This document shows positions 1 to 8,359 of a stretch of 64,000 bases of DNA, one piece after another. The notes under the pieces are model-generated. The model made no database searches, was not told where the DNA came from, and was given only the letters and a program-made list of their open reading frames with translations. The translations under genes and the position numbers were made by a program. The first letter of the stretch is position 1, and each line of letters starts with the position of its first letter. The DNA is from Candidatus Latescibacterota bacterium. Its GTDB lineage: Bacteria > Krumholzibacteriota > Krumholzibacteriia > JACNKJ01. The stretch is taken from contig JACKDC010000003.1 in NCBI GenBank assembly GCA_020633725.1, positions 434,001-498,000 on the forward strand, in the 5' to 3' direction.

Positions 1-2541
1 GCCGAGGCGCAGGCCGAGGGCCGCCTGCCCCTGCCCGCCATGCCGCGCATGGTCGGCGGCCGCTACGGCCTCTCCTCCAAGGAGTTCACGCCGGCCATGG
101 CCCGCGGCGTGCTCGACGAACTGGGCAAGGCGAAGTCCAAGAACCGCTTCACGGTGGGCATCAACGACGACCTGACCCAGAGTTCGCTCGACTACGACCC
201 GGCCTGGACCGTCGCCGACAAGGGCACCTTCCAGGGCATGTTCTTCGGCCTCGGCGCCGACGGCACCGTGGGCGCGAACAAGAACAGCATCAAGATCATC
301 GGCGAGAACACGGACAGCTTCGCGCAGGGCTACTTCGTCTACGACTCCAAGAAGAGCGGGTCGATGACCATCAGCCACCTGCGCTTCGGCAAGAAGCCCA
401 TCCGCAGCAGCTACCTGATCCAGGACGCGGACTTCGTGGCCTGCCACCAGAGCGTCTTCCTCGAGAAGTACGACATGCTGGCCAAGGCCAAGCCGGGCGC
501 GGTCTTCCTGCTCAACACCCAGGCCGGCCCCGAGGAAGTCTGGGAGACGCTCCCGCTGCCCACGCAGCAGGCGATCCTGGACAAGGGGCTGCGGCTCTTC
601 GTCATCGACGCCTACAAGGTGGCCGGCGAGACGGGCATGGGCGTGCGCATCAACACGATCATGCAGACCTGCTTCTTCGCCATCAGCGGCGTGCTGCCGC
701 GCGAGGAGGCCATCGCCCAGATCAAGAAGGCCATCGAGAAGACCTACGGGAAGCGCGGCGAGGAGGTCGTGCGCAAGAACTACGCGGCCGTCGACGGCAC
801 GCTGGCCGGCCTGCACGAGGTGAAGACGCCGGCGGCCGTCACCAGCCGGACCGGGCTCAAGCCGCCGGTGTCCGACCGCGCGCCGGAGTTCGTGAAGCGC
901 GTGACGGCGGAGATCATCGCCGGGCGCGGCGACGACCTGCCCGTGAGCGCCTTCCCCGCCGACGGCACCTTCCCCACCGACACGGCGCGCTGGGAGAAGC
1001 GGGCCATCGCGCTGGAGGTGCCGGTCTGGGATCCGGCCGTGTGCATCCAGTGCAACAAGTGCGCGCTGATCTGCCCCCACGCGGCGATCCGTCCCAAGAT
1101 CTACGAACCCGCCGCGCTCGCGGGCGCGCCCGGGACCTTCAAGCACACCGACGCCAAGGGCAAGGAGCTGGCCGGCCAGGCCTACACGCTCCAGGTGGCG
1201 GCCGAGGACTGCACCGGCTGCGGGCTCTGCGTCCACGTCTGCCCGGCCAAGAACAAGGCCGAGGTGCGCCTCAAGGCGATCAACATGGAGCCGCTGACGC
1301 CCATCCGCGACCAGGAGCGCGAGAACTTCGAGTTCTTCCTCGGCCTGCCCGAGCCCGACCGCCGGGCGCTGAACGTGACCAAGGTCAAGGACAGCCAGTT
1401 CCTGCAGCCGCTCTTCGAGTTCAGCGGCGCCTGCGCCGGCTGCGGCGAGACGCCCTACGTGAAGCTCGTCAGCCAGCTCTTCGGCGACCGCATGGTGGTG
1501 GCCAACGCCACGGGCTGCTCGTCGATCTACGGCGGCAACCTGCCCACGACGCCCTGGTCCAAGGACGCCGCCGGCCGCGGCCCGGCCTGGTCCAACAGCC
1601 TCTTCGAGGACAACGCCGAGTTCGGCATGGGCTTCCGCCTCAGCATCGACAAGCAGACGGAGTACGCCCGCGAGCTCCTGGCGGACCTGCGCGACGCCGT
1701 CGGCGCCGGCCTGGCCGACGCCATCCTCGGCGCCGAGCAGAAGAGCGAGGCGGACATCCACGACCAGCGCGAGCGCGTGGAGCAGCTGCGGGCCCGTCTG
1801 GCGAAGGTGGACGACCCCCGCGCCAAGCGGCTCGCCGACCTGGCCGACATGCTGGTGAAGAAGAGCGTCTGGATCATGGGCGGCGACGGCTGGGCCTACG
1901 ACATCGGCTACGGCGGCCTCGACCACGTGCTGGCCTCCGGCCGCAACGTCAACGTGCTGGTCATGGACACCGAGGTCTACTCCAACACGGGCGGCCAGAT
2001 GTCCAAGGCCACGCCCATGGGCGCGGTGGCCAAGTTCGCGGCCAGCGGCAAGCCCGCGGGCAAGAAGGACCTCGGCATGATGGCCATGAGCTACGGCAAC
2101 GTCTACGTGGCGCAGATCGCCATGGGCGCCTCCGACGCGCAGACGGTCCGGGCGCTGGTGGAGGCCGAGGCCTACGACGGCCCCAGCCTGATCATCGCCT
2201 ACAGCCACTGCATCGCGCACGGCATCGACATGGGCAAGGGCACCGACAACCAGAAGGCCGCCGTGCAGAGCGGCCACTGGCTGCTCTACCGCTTCAACCC
2301 CGAGCGGGCGGCCGAGGGCGAGAACCCGCTGCAGCTCGACTCCAAGGCGCCGACGCTGCCGCTCAAGGACTACGTCTACCAGGAGACCCGCTACAAGATG
2401 CTGACCAAGAGCAAGCCGGAGATGTCGGCGGAGCTGGTCAAGCACGCCCAGGCGGACGTCCGCGCCCGCTGGCACTTCTACGAGCAGCTCGCCGCCCTGA
2501 ACTATGGGACGGAAGACAAGACCACCGACGAGAACGCGTGA
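1..2541 (+). CDS. nifJ: pyruvate:ferredoxin (flavodoxin) oxidoreductase, 5'-truncated by window edge
   Basis: Oxidatively decarboxylates pyruvate to acetyl-CoA and CO2 while reducing ferredoxin, using TPP and Fe-S clusters in the cytoplasm. The reading frame is open from base 1, and the first visible residues (LPAMPRMVGGRYGLSSKEFT) are internal to the family, so about 350 N-terminal residues (TPP pyrimidine-binding domain and beginning of domain II) lie upstream. Visible in order: the rest of the CoA-binding and gamma regions, a ferredoxin domain with two 4Fe-4S motifs (CIQCNKCALICP near base 1042 and CTGCGLCVHVCP near 1210), then the C-terminal TPP-binding domain with CAGCGETPYVKL, the GDGWAYDIGYGGLDH metal/TPP motif and EVYSNTGGQMSKATP. 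Fourteen bases precede the next gene, so they are probably co-transcribed. It is the first step of the pyruvate-to-acetate module encoded here. Identification is secure. Confidence 0.97.
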   Translation, partial: AEAQAEGRLPLPAMPRMVGGRYGLSSKEFTPAMARGVLDELGKAKSKNRFTVGINDDLTQSSLDYDPAWTVADKGTFQGMFFGLGADGTVGANKNSIKIIGENTDSFAQGYFVYDSKKSGSMTISHLRFGKKPIRSSYLIQDADFVACHQSVFLEKYDMLAKAKPGAVFLLNTQAGPEEVWETLPLPTQQAILDKGLRLFVIDAYKVAGETGMGVRINTIMQTCFFAISGVLPREEAIAQIKKAIEKTYGKRGEEVVRKNYAAVDGTLAGLHEVKTPAAVTSRTGLKPPVSDRAPEFVKRVTAEIIAGRGDDLPVSAFPADGTFPTDTARWEKRAIALEVPVWDPAVCIQCNKCALICPHAAIRPKIYEPAALAGAPGTFKHTDAKGKELAGQAYTLQVAAEDCTGCGLCVHVCPAKNKAEVRLKAINMEPLTPIRDQERENFEFFLGLPEPDRRALNVTKVKDSQFLQPLFEFSGACAGCGETPYVKLVSQLFGDRMVVANATGCSSIYGGNLPTTPWSKDAAGRGPAWSNSLFEDNAEFGMGFRLSIDKQTEYARELLADLRDAVGAGLADAILGAEQKSEADIHDQRERVEQLRARLAKVDDPRAKRLADLADMLVKKSVWIMGGDGWAYDIGYGGLDHVLASGRNVNVLVMDTEVYSNTGGQMSKATPMGAVAKFAASGKPAGKKDLGMMAMSYGNVYVAQIAMGASDAQTVRALVEAEAYDGPSLIIAYSHCIAHGIDMGKGTDNQKAAVQSGHWLLYRFNPERAAEGENPLQLDSKAPTLPLKDYVYQETRYKMLTKSKPEMSAELVKHAQADVRARWHFYEQLAALNYGTEDKTTDENA

Positions 2542-2555
2542 CCGGGAGGACCGTC

Positions 2556-3557
2556 ATGGACATGAAGACCCGCTACCTGGGCCTCGAGCTGAAGAACCCG
2601 CTGGTCGCGTCGGCCTCGCCGATCAACCTGGACCTCGACGCCGCGCGCCGCTCGGAGGACGCCGGCGCCGCCGCCCTGGTCATGCCCTCGCTCTTCGAGG
2701 AGCAGATCCTCGCCGAGTCGCGCGAGCTGGATCACTATCTCACGCACGGGACGGAGAGCTTCGCCGAGGCGCTCAGCTACTTCCCCGAGCAGGAGGACTA
2801 CCGCCTCGGCCCGGAGCGCTACCTGCAGACGCTGCGCCGCCTCAAGGCCAGCCTCGACATTCCCGTGATCGCCAGCCTGAACGGCGTCTCCGAGGGCGGC
2901 TGGACGGCCTACGCGCGCCACCTCGAGGAGGCCGGCGCCGATGCGATCGAGCTGAACGTCTACTTCATCCCCACCGACCCGAACCTGTCGGGCCGCGAGG
3001 TGGAGCAGATCTACGTGGACGTGCTCACCCGCGTGAAGGCCAGCGTCTCGATCCCCGTGGCCATGAAGCTCAGCCCCTTCTTCAGCAACATGGCCGAGAT
3101 GGCCCACCGCCTCGACCAGGCCGGTGCCGACGGTCTCGTCCTCTTCAACCGTTTCTACCAGCCCGACCTCGACCTGGACGAGCTGGTGGTGCGCCCGAAC
3201 ATCCTGCTCAGCACGCCACAGGCCATGCGCCTGCCGCTGCGCTGGATCGCGATCCTGCACGGGCACCTGAAGGCGAGCCTCGCGGCCACGAGCGGCGTGC
3301 ACACGACCACCGACTGTCTGAAGATGCTCATGGCCGGCGCCGACGCCGTCATGCTGGCCTCGGCCGTGTTCCGGCACGGGCCGGAGGTCTTCGGCGAGCT
3401 GCTCGAGGGCGTCCGCTCCTGGATGGAGGAGCGCGAGTACGAGTCCGTCGAACAGCTCAAGGGCAGCATGAGCCAGAAGTCGGTGGCCGAGCCCGCCGCC
3501 TACGAGCGCGCGCTCTACGTCCAGGCCCTGCAGCGCTTCGACGGCCGCAGCCTCTAG
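2556..3557 (+). CDS. dihydroorotate dehydrogenase-like FMN protein
   Basis: A 333-residue TIM-barrel flavoprotein of the dihydroorotate dehydrogenase superfamily. Visible features are the N-terminal LGLELKNPLVASASP strand/phosphate region, IPVIASLNGVSEGGW, an AIELNVY segment, PVAMKLSPFF and, near the C-terminus, the SGVHTTTDCLKMLMAGADAVMLAS FMN-phosphate-type loop. The ATG at 2556 has GGGAGGA seven bases upstream and starts just after nifJ. Genes of this subfamily are often found next to nifJ-type oxidoreductases, so a redox role tied to pyruvate or pyrimidine metabolism is more likely than being the sole pyrD; the substrate is unknown. A perfect 9-bp hairpin follows the stop. Confidence 0.9.
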   Translation: MDMKTRYLGLELKNPLVASASPINLDLDAARRSEDAGAAALVMPSLFEEQILAESRELDHYLTHGTESFAEALSYFPEQEDYRLGPERYLQTLRRLKASLDIPVIASLNGVSEGGWTAYARHLEEAGADAIELNVYFIPTDPNLSGREVEQIYVDVLTRVKASVSIPVAMKLSPFFSNMAEMAHRLDQAGADGLVLFNRFYQPDLDLDELVVRPNILLSTPQAMRLPLRWIAILHGHLKASLAATSGVHTTTDCLKMLMAGADAVMLASAVFRHGPEVFGELLEGVRSWMEEREYESVEQLKGSMSQKSVAEPAAYERALYVQALQRFDGRSL

Positions 3558-3574
3558 CCCGAGATTTCATGGAA

Positions 3575-3595
3575 GCCCACGCGACCCGCGTGGGC
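3575..3595 (+). terminator. perfect 9-bp hairpin between two operon genes
   Basis: GCCCACGCG-ACC-CGCGTGGGC forms a perfect 9-bp stem with a 3-base loop in the 54-base gap before the acyl-CoA synthetase gene. No U-tract follows (CACAGCGAGG), so it could be a weak or factor-assisted terminator, an attenuator or an mRNA-stabilising element inside the operon. The structure is seen directly; the function is inferred. Confidence 0.45.
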
Positions 3596-3611
3596 ACAGC
3601 GAGGTACGCTC

Positions 3612-5699
3612 ATGCTCGACTCCCTGCTCGCCCCCCGCACCGTCGCGATCGTGGGCGCGTCGGCCACCCCTGGCAAGGTGGGCCACGCGATCCTGGCCAA
3701 CATGATCGAGGCGGGCTTCGAGGGACGCATCGTCCCGGTGAACCCCAAGGCCGACACGTTGCTCGGACTCGACTGCGTCCACAGCCTCGGCGAGATGGAC
3801 GGCAAGCCCGACCTCACGGTGATCGCCGTGCCCACGCCCGCGGTGAAGGCCGCCGTGACGGACGCGATCGCGGCCGGCACCGGCGCGGTGATCGTGATCA
3901 CCGCCGGCTTCAAGGAGACCGGCGCCGAAGGGGCCGCGCTCGAGAAGGAGATCACCCAGCTCTGCCGCCGCGCCGGCGTGCGCATGATGGGCCCCAACTG
4001 CCTCGGCCTCATCAACACCCAGGAGCGGATCAACGCGTCCTTCGCCAAGCAGACGCCCGTGCAGGGCAACATCTCCGTGCTCTCGCAGTCCGGCGCGCTC
4101 TGCACGGCGATCCTGGACTGGGCCGCGGCGCGGCATCTGGGCCTGGCCAAGCTCATCAGCATCGGCAACAAGGCCGAGCTCGACGAGACCGACTTCCTCG
4201 AGGCGCTCGCCGAGGATCAGGCGACCAAGGTCATCGTGGGCTATCTCGAGAACATCACCGCGGGCGACGCGTTCATCAAGCGCGCCGAGGCCGTGGCGGC
4301 GAAGAAGCCCGTGGTCATCCTCAAGGTGGGCACCACCGCGGCGGGCGGGAAGGCCGCCAGCTCGCACACGGGCAGCCTCGCGGGCGCGGACATCGCCTAC
4401 GGCGCGGCCTTCAAGCGCGCGGGCGTGATCCGCGCCGAGGGTTTCGAGGACATGTTCGACACCGCCACCGCCCTGGCCATGCAGCCGCTGCCCCGCGGCG
4501 GGCGCGTGGCGATCATCACCAACGCCGGCGGACCGGGCATCATGGCCGCCGACGCGGTGGAGGAAAGCGGGCTCACCGTCGCCAGCCTGAGCGAGAAGCT
4601 GCGCGACGAACTCGCGCGCCAGCTCCCGGCCGCGGCCAGCGTGGGCAACCCCATCGACGTGCTGGGCGACGCCGGCCCCGAGCGCTACGCCATGGCCGTG
4701 GCGGCGGCGCAGGACGACACGTCGATCGACGCGATCATCGTCATCCTGACGCCCCAGGCGATGACGGACCCCGCGGCCACGGCGCGCGCCATCGCGGCCA
4801 AGGCCCGGGGCGAGAAGCCGCTGCTGGCGGTCTTCATGGGCGGCCGCGAGGTCATGCCGGGCCGCGACGAGCTCGTGGCCGCCGGCCTGCCGGACTACGC
4901 CTCGCCGGAGCGCGCCGTGCGCGCGCTCAAGGCCATGGCCGACTACGCGGCCTGGAAGGAGCGGCCGCCGCGGATCGTGACGCGCTTCCCGGTGAACCGG
5001 CGGCGCGTGGAGCGCATCCTCCACCGCCACGAGCGCACCGGCCGCAAGCAGGTCGGCGAGGTGGCCGCCAAGGAGATCCTGCGCGCCTACGACTTCAACG
5101 TGCCCCCCGGTCGTCTGGCCACCAGCGCCGAGGAGGCCATGGAAGTGGCCGAGCGCGTGGGCTTCCCGGTGGCGATGAAGATCGCCTCGCCGCAGGTGGT
5201 CCACAAGTCGGACCTGGGCGGCGTGCAGCTGAACCTCGCCACGCCGGGCCAGGTGCGCGACGCCTTCGAGCTGATGATGATGCGCATCCCCCGCCGTGTG
5301 CCCAACGCGCAGCTGGACGGGGCCTACGTGGAGAAGATGTGCGGACGCGGCACGGAGGTCATCATCGGCATGACCCGGGATCCGCAGTTCGGCCCCATGA
5401 TGATGTTCGGCCTGGGCGGCATCTTCGTGGAGGTGATGAAGGACGTCACCTTCTACCTGGCGCCCATCACGGCCGACGAGGCCATGCAGATGCTCATGGG
5501 CACGCGCTCCTACGCGCTGCTCAAGGGCGCGCGGGGCAAGGAGGCCGTGGATCTGGCGGCCATCGCCAGCGGCCTGCAGCGGATCAGCCAGCTCGCCACC
5601 GACTTCCCGCAGATCGCGGAGCTGGACATCAACCCCTTCATCGTGGGCGTGCCGGGCAACGAGCCAGTGGTAGCCGACGCCCGCATCACCCTGGCCTGA
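3612..5699 (+). CDS. ADP-forming acetate/acyl-CoA synthetase, fused alpha and beta subunits
   Basis: Converts acetyl-CoA (or another acyl-CoA) + ADP + Pi to acid + ATP, giving substrate-level phosphorylation. It is 695 residues, the length of a full alpha-beta fusion. Residues 1-130 are a CoA-binding Rossmann domain (TVAIVGASATPGKVGHAI). About 150-460 is a succinyl-CoA-ligase-like region with the likely phospho-histidine loop KAASSHTGSLAG and ITNAGGPGIMAAD. About 470-695 is an ATP-grasp beta part (FPVAMKIASPQVVHKSDLGG, FGLGGIFVEVMKD, ELDINPFIVG). The ATG at 3612 follows GAGG. The next gene starts 12 bases after the stop. No GNAT domain is attached here, unlike Pat-type proteins; instead a GNAT domain is fused to the next gene's product. 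The acyl substrate cannot be read from sequence. Confidence 0.94.
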   Translation: MLDSLLAPRTVAIVGASATPGKVGHAILANMIEAGFEGRIVPVNPKADTLLGLDCVHSLGEMDGKPDLTVIAVPTPAVKAAVTDAIAAGTGAVIVITAGFKETGAEGAALEKEITQLCRRAGVRMMGPNCLGLINTQERINASFAKQTPVQGNISVLSQSGALCTAILDWAAARHLGLAKLISIGNKAELDETDFLEALAEDQATKVIVGYLENITAGDAFIKRAEAVAAKKPVVILKVGTTAAGGKAASSHTGSLAGADIAYGAAFKRAGVIRAEGFEDMFDTATALAMQPLPRGGRVAIITNAGGPGIMAADAVEESGLTVASLSEKLRDELARQLPAAASVGNPIDVLGDAGPERYAMAVAAAQDDTSIDAIIVILTPQAMTDPAATARAIAAKARGEKPLLAVFMGGREVMPGRDELVAAGLPDYASPERAVRALKAMADYAAWKERPPRIVTRFPVNRRRVERILHRHERTGRKQVGEVAAKEILRAYDFNVPPGRLATSAEEAMEVAERVGFPVAMKIASPQVVHKSDLGGVQLNLATPGQVRDAFELMMMRIPRRVPNAQLDGAYVEKMCGRGTEVIIGMTRDPQFGPMMMFGLGGIFVEVMKDVTFYLAPITADEAMQMLMGTRSYALLKGARGKEAVDLAAIASGLQRISQLATDFPQIAELDINPFIVGVPGNEPVVADARITLA

Positions 5700-5711
5700 G
5701 CAGGAGCGACC

Positions 5712-7580
5712 GTGAGCACCAGCCTGCAGACCGACTGGCAGAAGCAGTACCGCGAGCAGATCCTCACTCCCGACCAGGCCGTGGCCAAGATCAAGCCCGG
5801 CCAGCGGGTCTTCATCGGCACGAGCTGCGCCACGCCCCAGGCGCTGGTGCGCGCGCTGGCGTCCCACGCCGGCGAGCTGGCCGACACGGAGATCGTCCAC
5901 ATGCTGAGCCAGGGTGACGCCCCCTACGCCACCCGGGAGCTCGCGGGCAACTTCCGCGTGAACAGCTTCTTCATCGCCGCCAACGTGCGCGACGCGATCC
6001 AGGAGGGCTTCGGCGACTACACGCCGATCTTCCTGTCGGAGATCCCGCGGCTCTTCGCCTCGGGGCAGCTGCCGCTGGACGTGGCGATGATCCAGGTGAG
6101 CCCGCCCAACGAGCGCGGCTTCGTGTCGCTGGGGATCTCGGTGGACATCGTCAAGAGCGCGGCGCAGAACGCGGCGCTGGTGATCGCCCAGGTGAACCCG
6201 CAGATGCCCTGGACCCACGGCGACGGCCAGCTCGACATCAACGACATCGACTGGCTCGTGCCGGCCGACGAGCCCCTCATCGAGTGGCACTCCCCCGAGC
6301 CGACCCCCCTGATCCGGCAGATCGGCGAGTACGTGGCGGCGCTCGTGGACGACGGCTCCACCGTGGAGGTGGGCATCGGCCGCATCCCCCACGCGGCGCT
6401 CGAGCACATGCGCGGCAAGCAGGACCTGGGCATCCACACCGAGATGCTCACCGACCGCATCATCGACCTGGTGGACCGCGGCGTGATCACCGGCACGCGC
6501 AAGTCGCTCGACCGGAACAAGGTGGTGGCCAGCTTCTGCATGGGCACCCGCAAGCTCTACGACTACATCGACGACAACCCCGCCTTCGCCTTCCACCCCA
6601 CCGAGTACGTCAACGACCCCTTCGTGATCAGCCGCCAGCAGAACATGGTGGCGATCAACGTGGCCCTCGAGGTCGACCTCACCGGCCAGGTCTGCTCGGA
6701 CACCGTGGGCGGCCGCTTCTTCTCGGGCATCGGCGGCCAGGTGGACTTCAACCGCGGCGCCGCGCGCGCCCACGGCGGCAAGGCGATCATCGCGCTGCCG
6801 TCCACGGCCAAGGACGGCTCGATCTCCCGCATCGTCGGCCGCCTCTCCCCGGGCGCGGGGGTCGTGACCACGCGCGGGGACGTCCACTACGTGGTCACCG
6901 AGTACGGCGTGGCCTACCTGCACGGCAAGAGCGTGCAGAACCGGGCGCTGGCGCTGATCAGCATCGCGCACCCGGACTACCGCGCGAAGCTGCTCAAGGA
7001 GGCCGTGGAGGCGAAGTACGTGCGGCCCGAGATGGGCGCCATGGGCGACCGCCTCGTGGTGGGTCCGCAGGAGCTGCGCAGCAGCTTCGTGCTGGACGAC
7101 GGCACGCAGCTGGGCTTCCGCCCCATCCACCCCACCGACGAGCCCCGCATGAAGGACCTCTTCTACGCCCTGAGCCAGGAGACGGTCTACTACCGCTTCA
7201 TGCAGGCCATGACGCGCATCCCCGAGCGTCAGGTGCTGGACTTCGTCTTCGTGGACCACCGGCGCGACGTGGCCATCGTGGGCACCGTGCCCGAAGCCCA
7301 CGGCGACGAGATCGTCGCCATCGGCCGCTACTACCTCGACCCGGTGACGAACCGCGCCGAGGTGGCCTTCGTCGTACGCGACGAGTGGCAGCGCCGCGGG
7401 ATCGGCACCTACCTGCTGCGGAACCTGATCACCATCGCCCGCCGCAACGGCATCAGCGGCTTCACGGCGGAGGTGCTCAAGGAAAACCGGCCGATGCAGA
7501 CCGTTTTCCACAACAGCGGCTGCAAGGTGAGCAGCCGGCTCGAGGGCGGCGTGGTGCACTACGAGCTGGAATTCGTGTAG
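5712..7580 (+). CDS. acetyl-CoA hydrolase/CoA-transferase with C-terminal GNAT acetyltransferase domain
   Basis: A 622-residue two-domain protein. Residues about 1-440 match the acetyl-CoA hydrolase/4-hydroxybutyrate CoA-transferase family: GQRVFIGTSCATPQALVRAL at the N-terminus, VEVGIGRIPHAAL, then GGQVDFNRGAA and VVTEYGVAYLHGKS near the C-terminal end of the transferase domain. Residues about 460-622 are a GNAT fold with GFRPIHPTDEPRMKDLFYAL and the acetyl-CoA pyrophosphate loop VRDEWQRRGIGTYLL. The GTG at 5712 has AGGAG six bases upstream; the frame has no better ATG nearby. It sits 12 bases behind the acyl-CoA synthetase. The transferase may exchange CoA between acetate and another acid, or hydrolyse acetyl-CoA; the GNAT half could acetylate metabolic enzymes or a small molecule. 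The coupling is inferred from context. Confidence 0.92.
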   Translation: MSTSLQTDWQKQYREQILTPDQAVAKIKPGQRVFIGTSCATPQALVRALASHAGELADTEIVHMLSQGDAPYATRELAGNFRVNSFFIAANVRDAIQEGFGDYTPIFLSEIPRLFASGQLPLDVAMIQVSPPNERGFVSLGISVDIVKSAAQNAALVIAQVNPQMPWTHGDGQLDINDIDWLVPADEPLIEWHSPEPTPLIRQIGEYVAALVDDGSTVEVGIGRIPHAALEHMRGKQDLGIHTEMLTDRIIDLVDRGVITGTRKSLDRNKVVASFCMGTRKLYDYIDDNPAFAFHPTEYVNDPFVISRQQNMVAINVALEVDLTGQVCSDTVGGRFFSGIGGQVDFNRGAARAHGGKAIIALPSTAKDGSISRIVGRLSPGAGVVTTRGDVHYVVTEYGVAYLHGKSVQNRALALISIAHPDYRAKLLKEAVEAKYVRPEMGAMGDRLVVGPQELRSSFVLDDGTQLGFRPIHPTDEPRMKDLFYALSQETVYYRFMQAMTRIPERQVLDFVFVDHRRDVAIVGTVPEAHGDEIVAIGRYYLDPVTNRAEVAFVVRDEWQRRGIGTYLLRNLITIARRNGISGFTAEVLKENRPMQTVFHNSGCKVSSRLEGGVVHYELEFV

Positions 7581-7588
7581 CGGCACGC

Positions 7589-7617
7589 TTGAACGGGTCT
7601 CCTTCGGGTGTCAGAAT
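7589..7617 (+). promoter_or_regulatory. candidate sigma70-type promoter for the exported protein gene at 7652
   Basis: TTGAAC (7589-7594), a 17-base spacer and CAGAAT (7612-7617) lie in the 71-base gap after the CoA-transferase gene. Each hexamer matches consensus at four of six positions and the spacing is ideal. It would give the 7652 gene its own transcript with a leader of about 30 bases. Moderate support only. Confidence 0.4.
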
Positions 7618-7651
7618 TGAGTGTCGCCCCACCACCCGGAGGAGGTTTCCG

Positions 7652-8353
7652 ATGTCTCGTCTGCTGCGGCTCCTGTCGCTCGGTATGCTCACCCTCCTCG
7701 TCGCCGGCTCCGCCTCGGCGACCACTCTGCTCCAGGAGGACTTCAACGACGGCGTCGCCGACGGTTTCACGCCCCTCTCGGGGGACTGGTACGTCGAGGG
7801 CGGCAGCTACCACTGCTTGGTGGAGGGCACGAATCTGGCCTACAGCACCTTCGCGGGCGACTCCAGCTGGACCGACTATGACTTCCGCGGCCGCGTGCGC
7901 GTCGACGGCGGCGTCGCCAACATTCTTCGCTTTCGATCCGACGGCCTGATCTCCCGGGGGCAGGGCAATGGCTACGAACTCGATGTCCGCTACGGCACCT
8001 ACCGCGACGTCTGGCTCTTCAGCTGGGTGAACGGCACGCGGCGCTTCCTCAGCTCGCACGACCAGGTCGCGTTCCTGGCCGGACCCTGGCATGACTTCGA
8101 GATCTACTGCCAGGGCAGCCAGATTGTCGTCTACTGGGATGGAGAGAACATCCTGACGTACAATGACAGCGGCTCTGCCAACCTCAGCGGCGGCGTCGAG
8201 CTGATGGCCTACATCGGTGGGGACACCGACCACCAGCTCGCCAGCTACGACGACATCGTGGTGGAGGCGTCCACTACGACCGGAGTGGACGATGCGCAGG
8301 AGGACTTCCCTGTCCTGCAGTCCAATTGGAGCGCCCTCAAGGCGCTCTACTAG
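7652..8353 (+). CDS. exported protein with laminin-G/DUF1080-like jelly-roll domain
   Basis: A 233-residue protein with a clear signal peptide (MSRLLRLLSLGMLTLLVAGSASA, cleavage likely after ASA). The mature part starts LLQEDFNDGVADGFTPLSGDWYVEGG and continues as a beta-rich sandwich (LRFRSDGLISRGQGNGYELDVRYG, DFEIYCQGSQIVVYWDG) typical of concanavalin-like carbohydrate- or adhesion-related domains. The C-terminus TTTGVDDAQEDF...SNWSALKALY resembles the linker that precedes FlgD-like sorting domains in this lineage, but the domain itself is absent, leaving a short W-rich tail. The ATG at 7652 has GGAGGAGG about seven bases upstream. It is convergent with the next gene, only six bases away. 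No function is assigned. Confidence 0.8.
   Translation: MSRLLRLLSLGMLTLLVAGSASATTLLQEDFNDGVADGFTPLSGDWYVEGGSYHCLVEGTNLAYSTFAGDSSWTDYDFRGRVRVDGGVANILRFRSDGLISRGQGNGYELDVRYGTYRDVWLFSWVNGTRRFLSSHDQVAFLAGPWHDFEIYCQGSQIVVYWDGENILTYNDSGSANLSGGVELMAYIGGDTDHQLASYDDIVVEASTTTGVDDAQEDFPVLQSNWSALKALY
8329..8347 (+). terminator. hairpin inside the last codons of the exported protein gene
   Basis: GAGCGCC-CTCAA-GGCGCTC makes a 7-bp stem with a 5-base loop, placed in the final codons just before the TAG. Because the convergent gene's stop begins six bases after this TAG, the terminator has probably been pushed into the coding sequence. There is no U-tract. Confidence 0.4.
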
Positions 8354-8359
8354 GGCCGC

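Noticed and set aside
1041..2555. Extending the dihydroorotate dehydrogenase-like gene upstream into the nifJ region as a long protein
   Set aside because: The upstream part is an Arg-rich out-of-frame reading of nifJ; homology and a ribosome-binding site start at 2556.
3567..7586. A minus-strand open frame of over 1300 codons opposite the acyl-CoA synthetase and CoA-transferase genes
   Set aside because: It is an antisense shadow caused by very high G/C at third positions; the translation is His/Arg/Ala-rich without domain motifs, while the plus-strand frames are clear enzymes.
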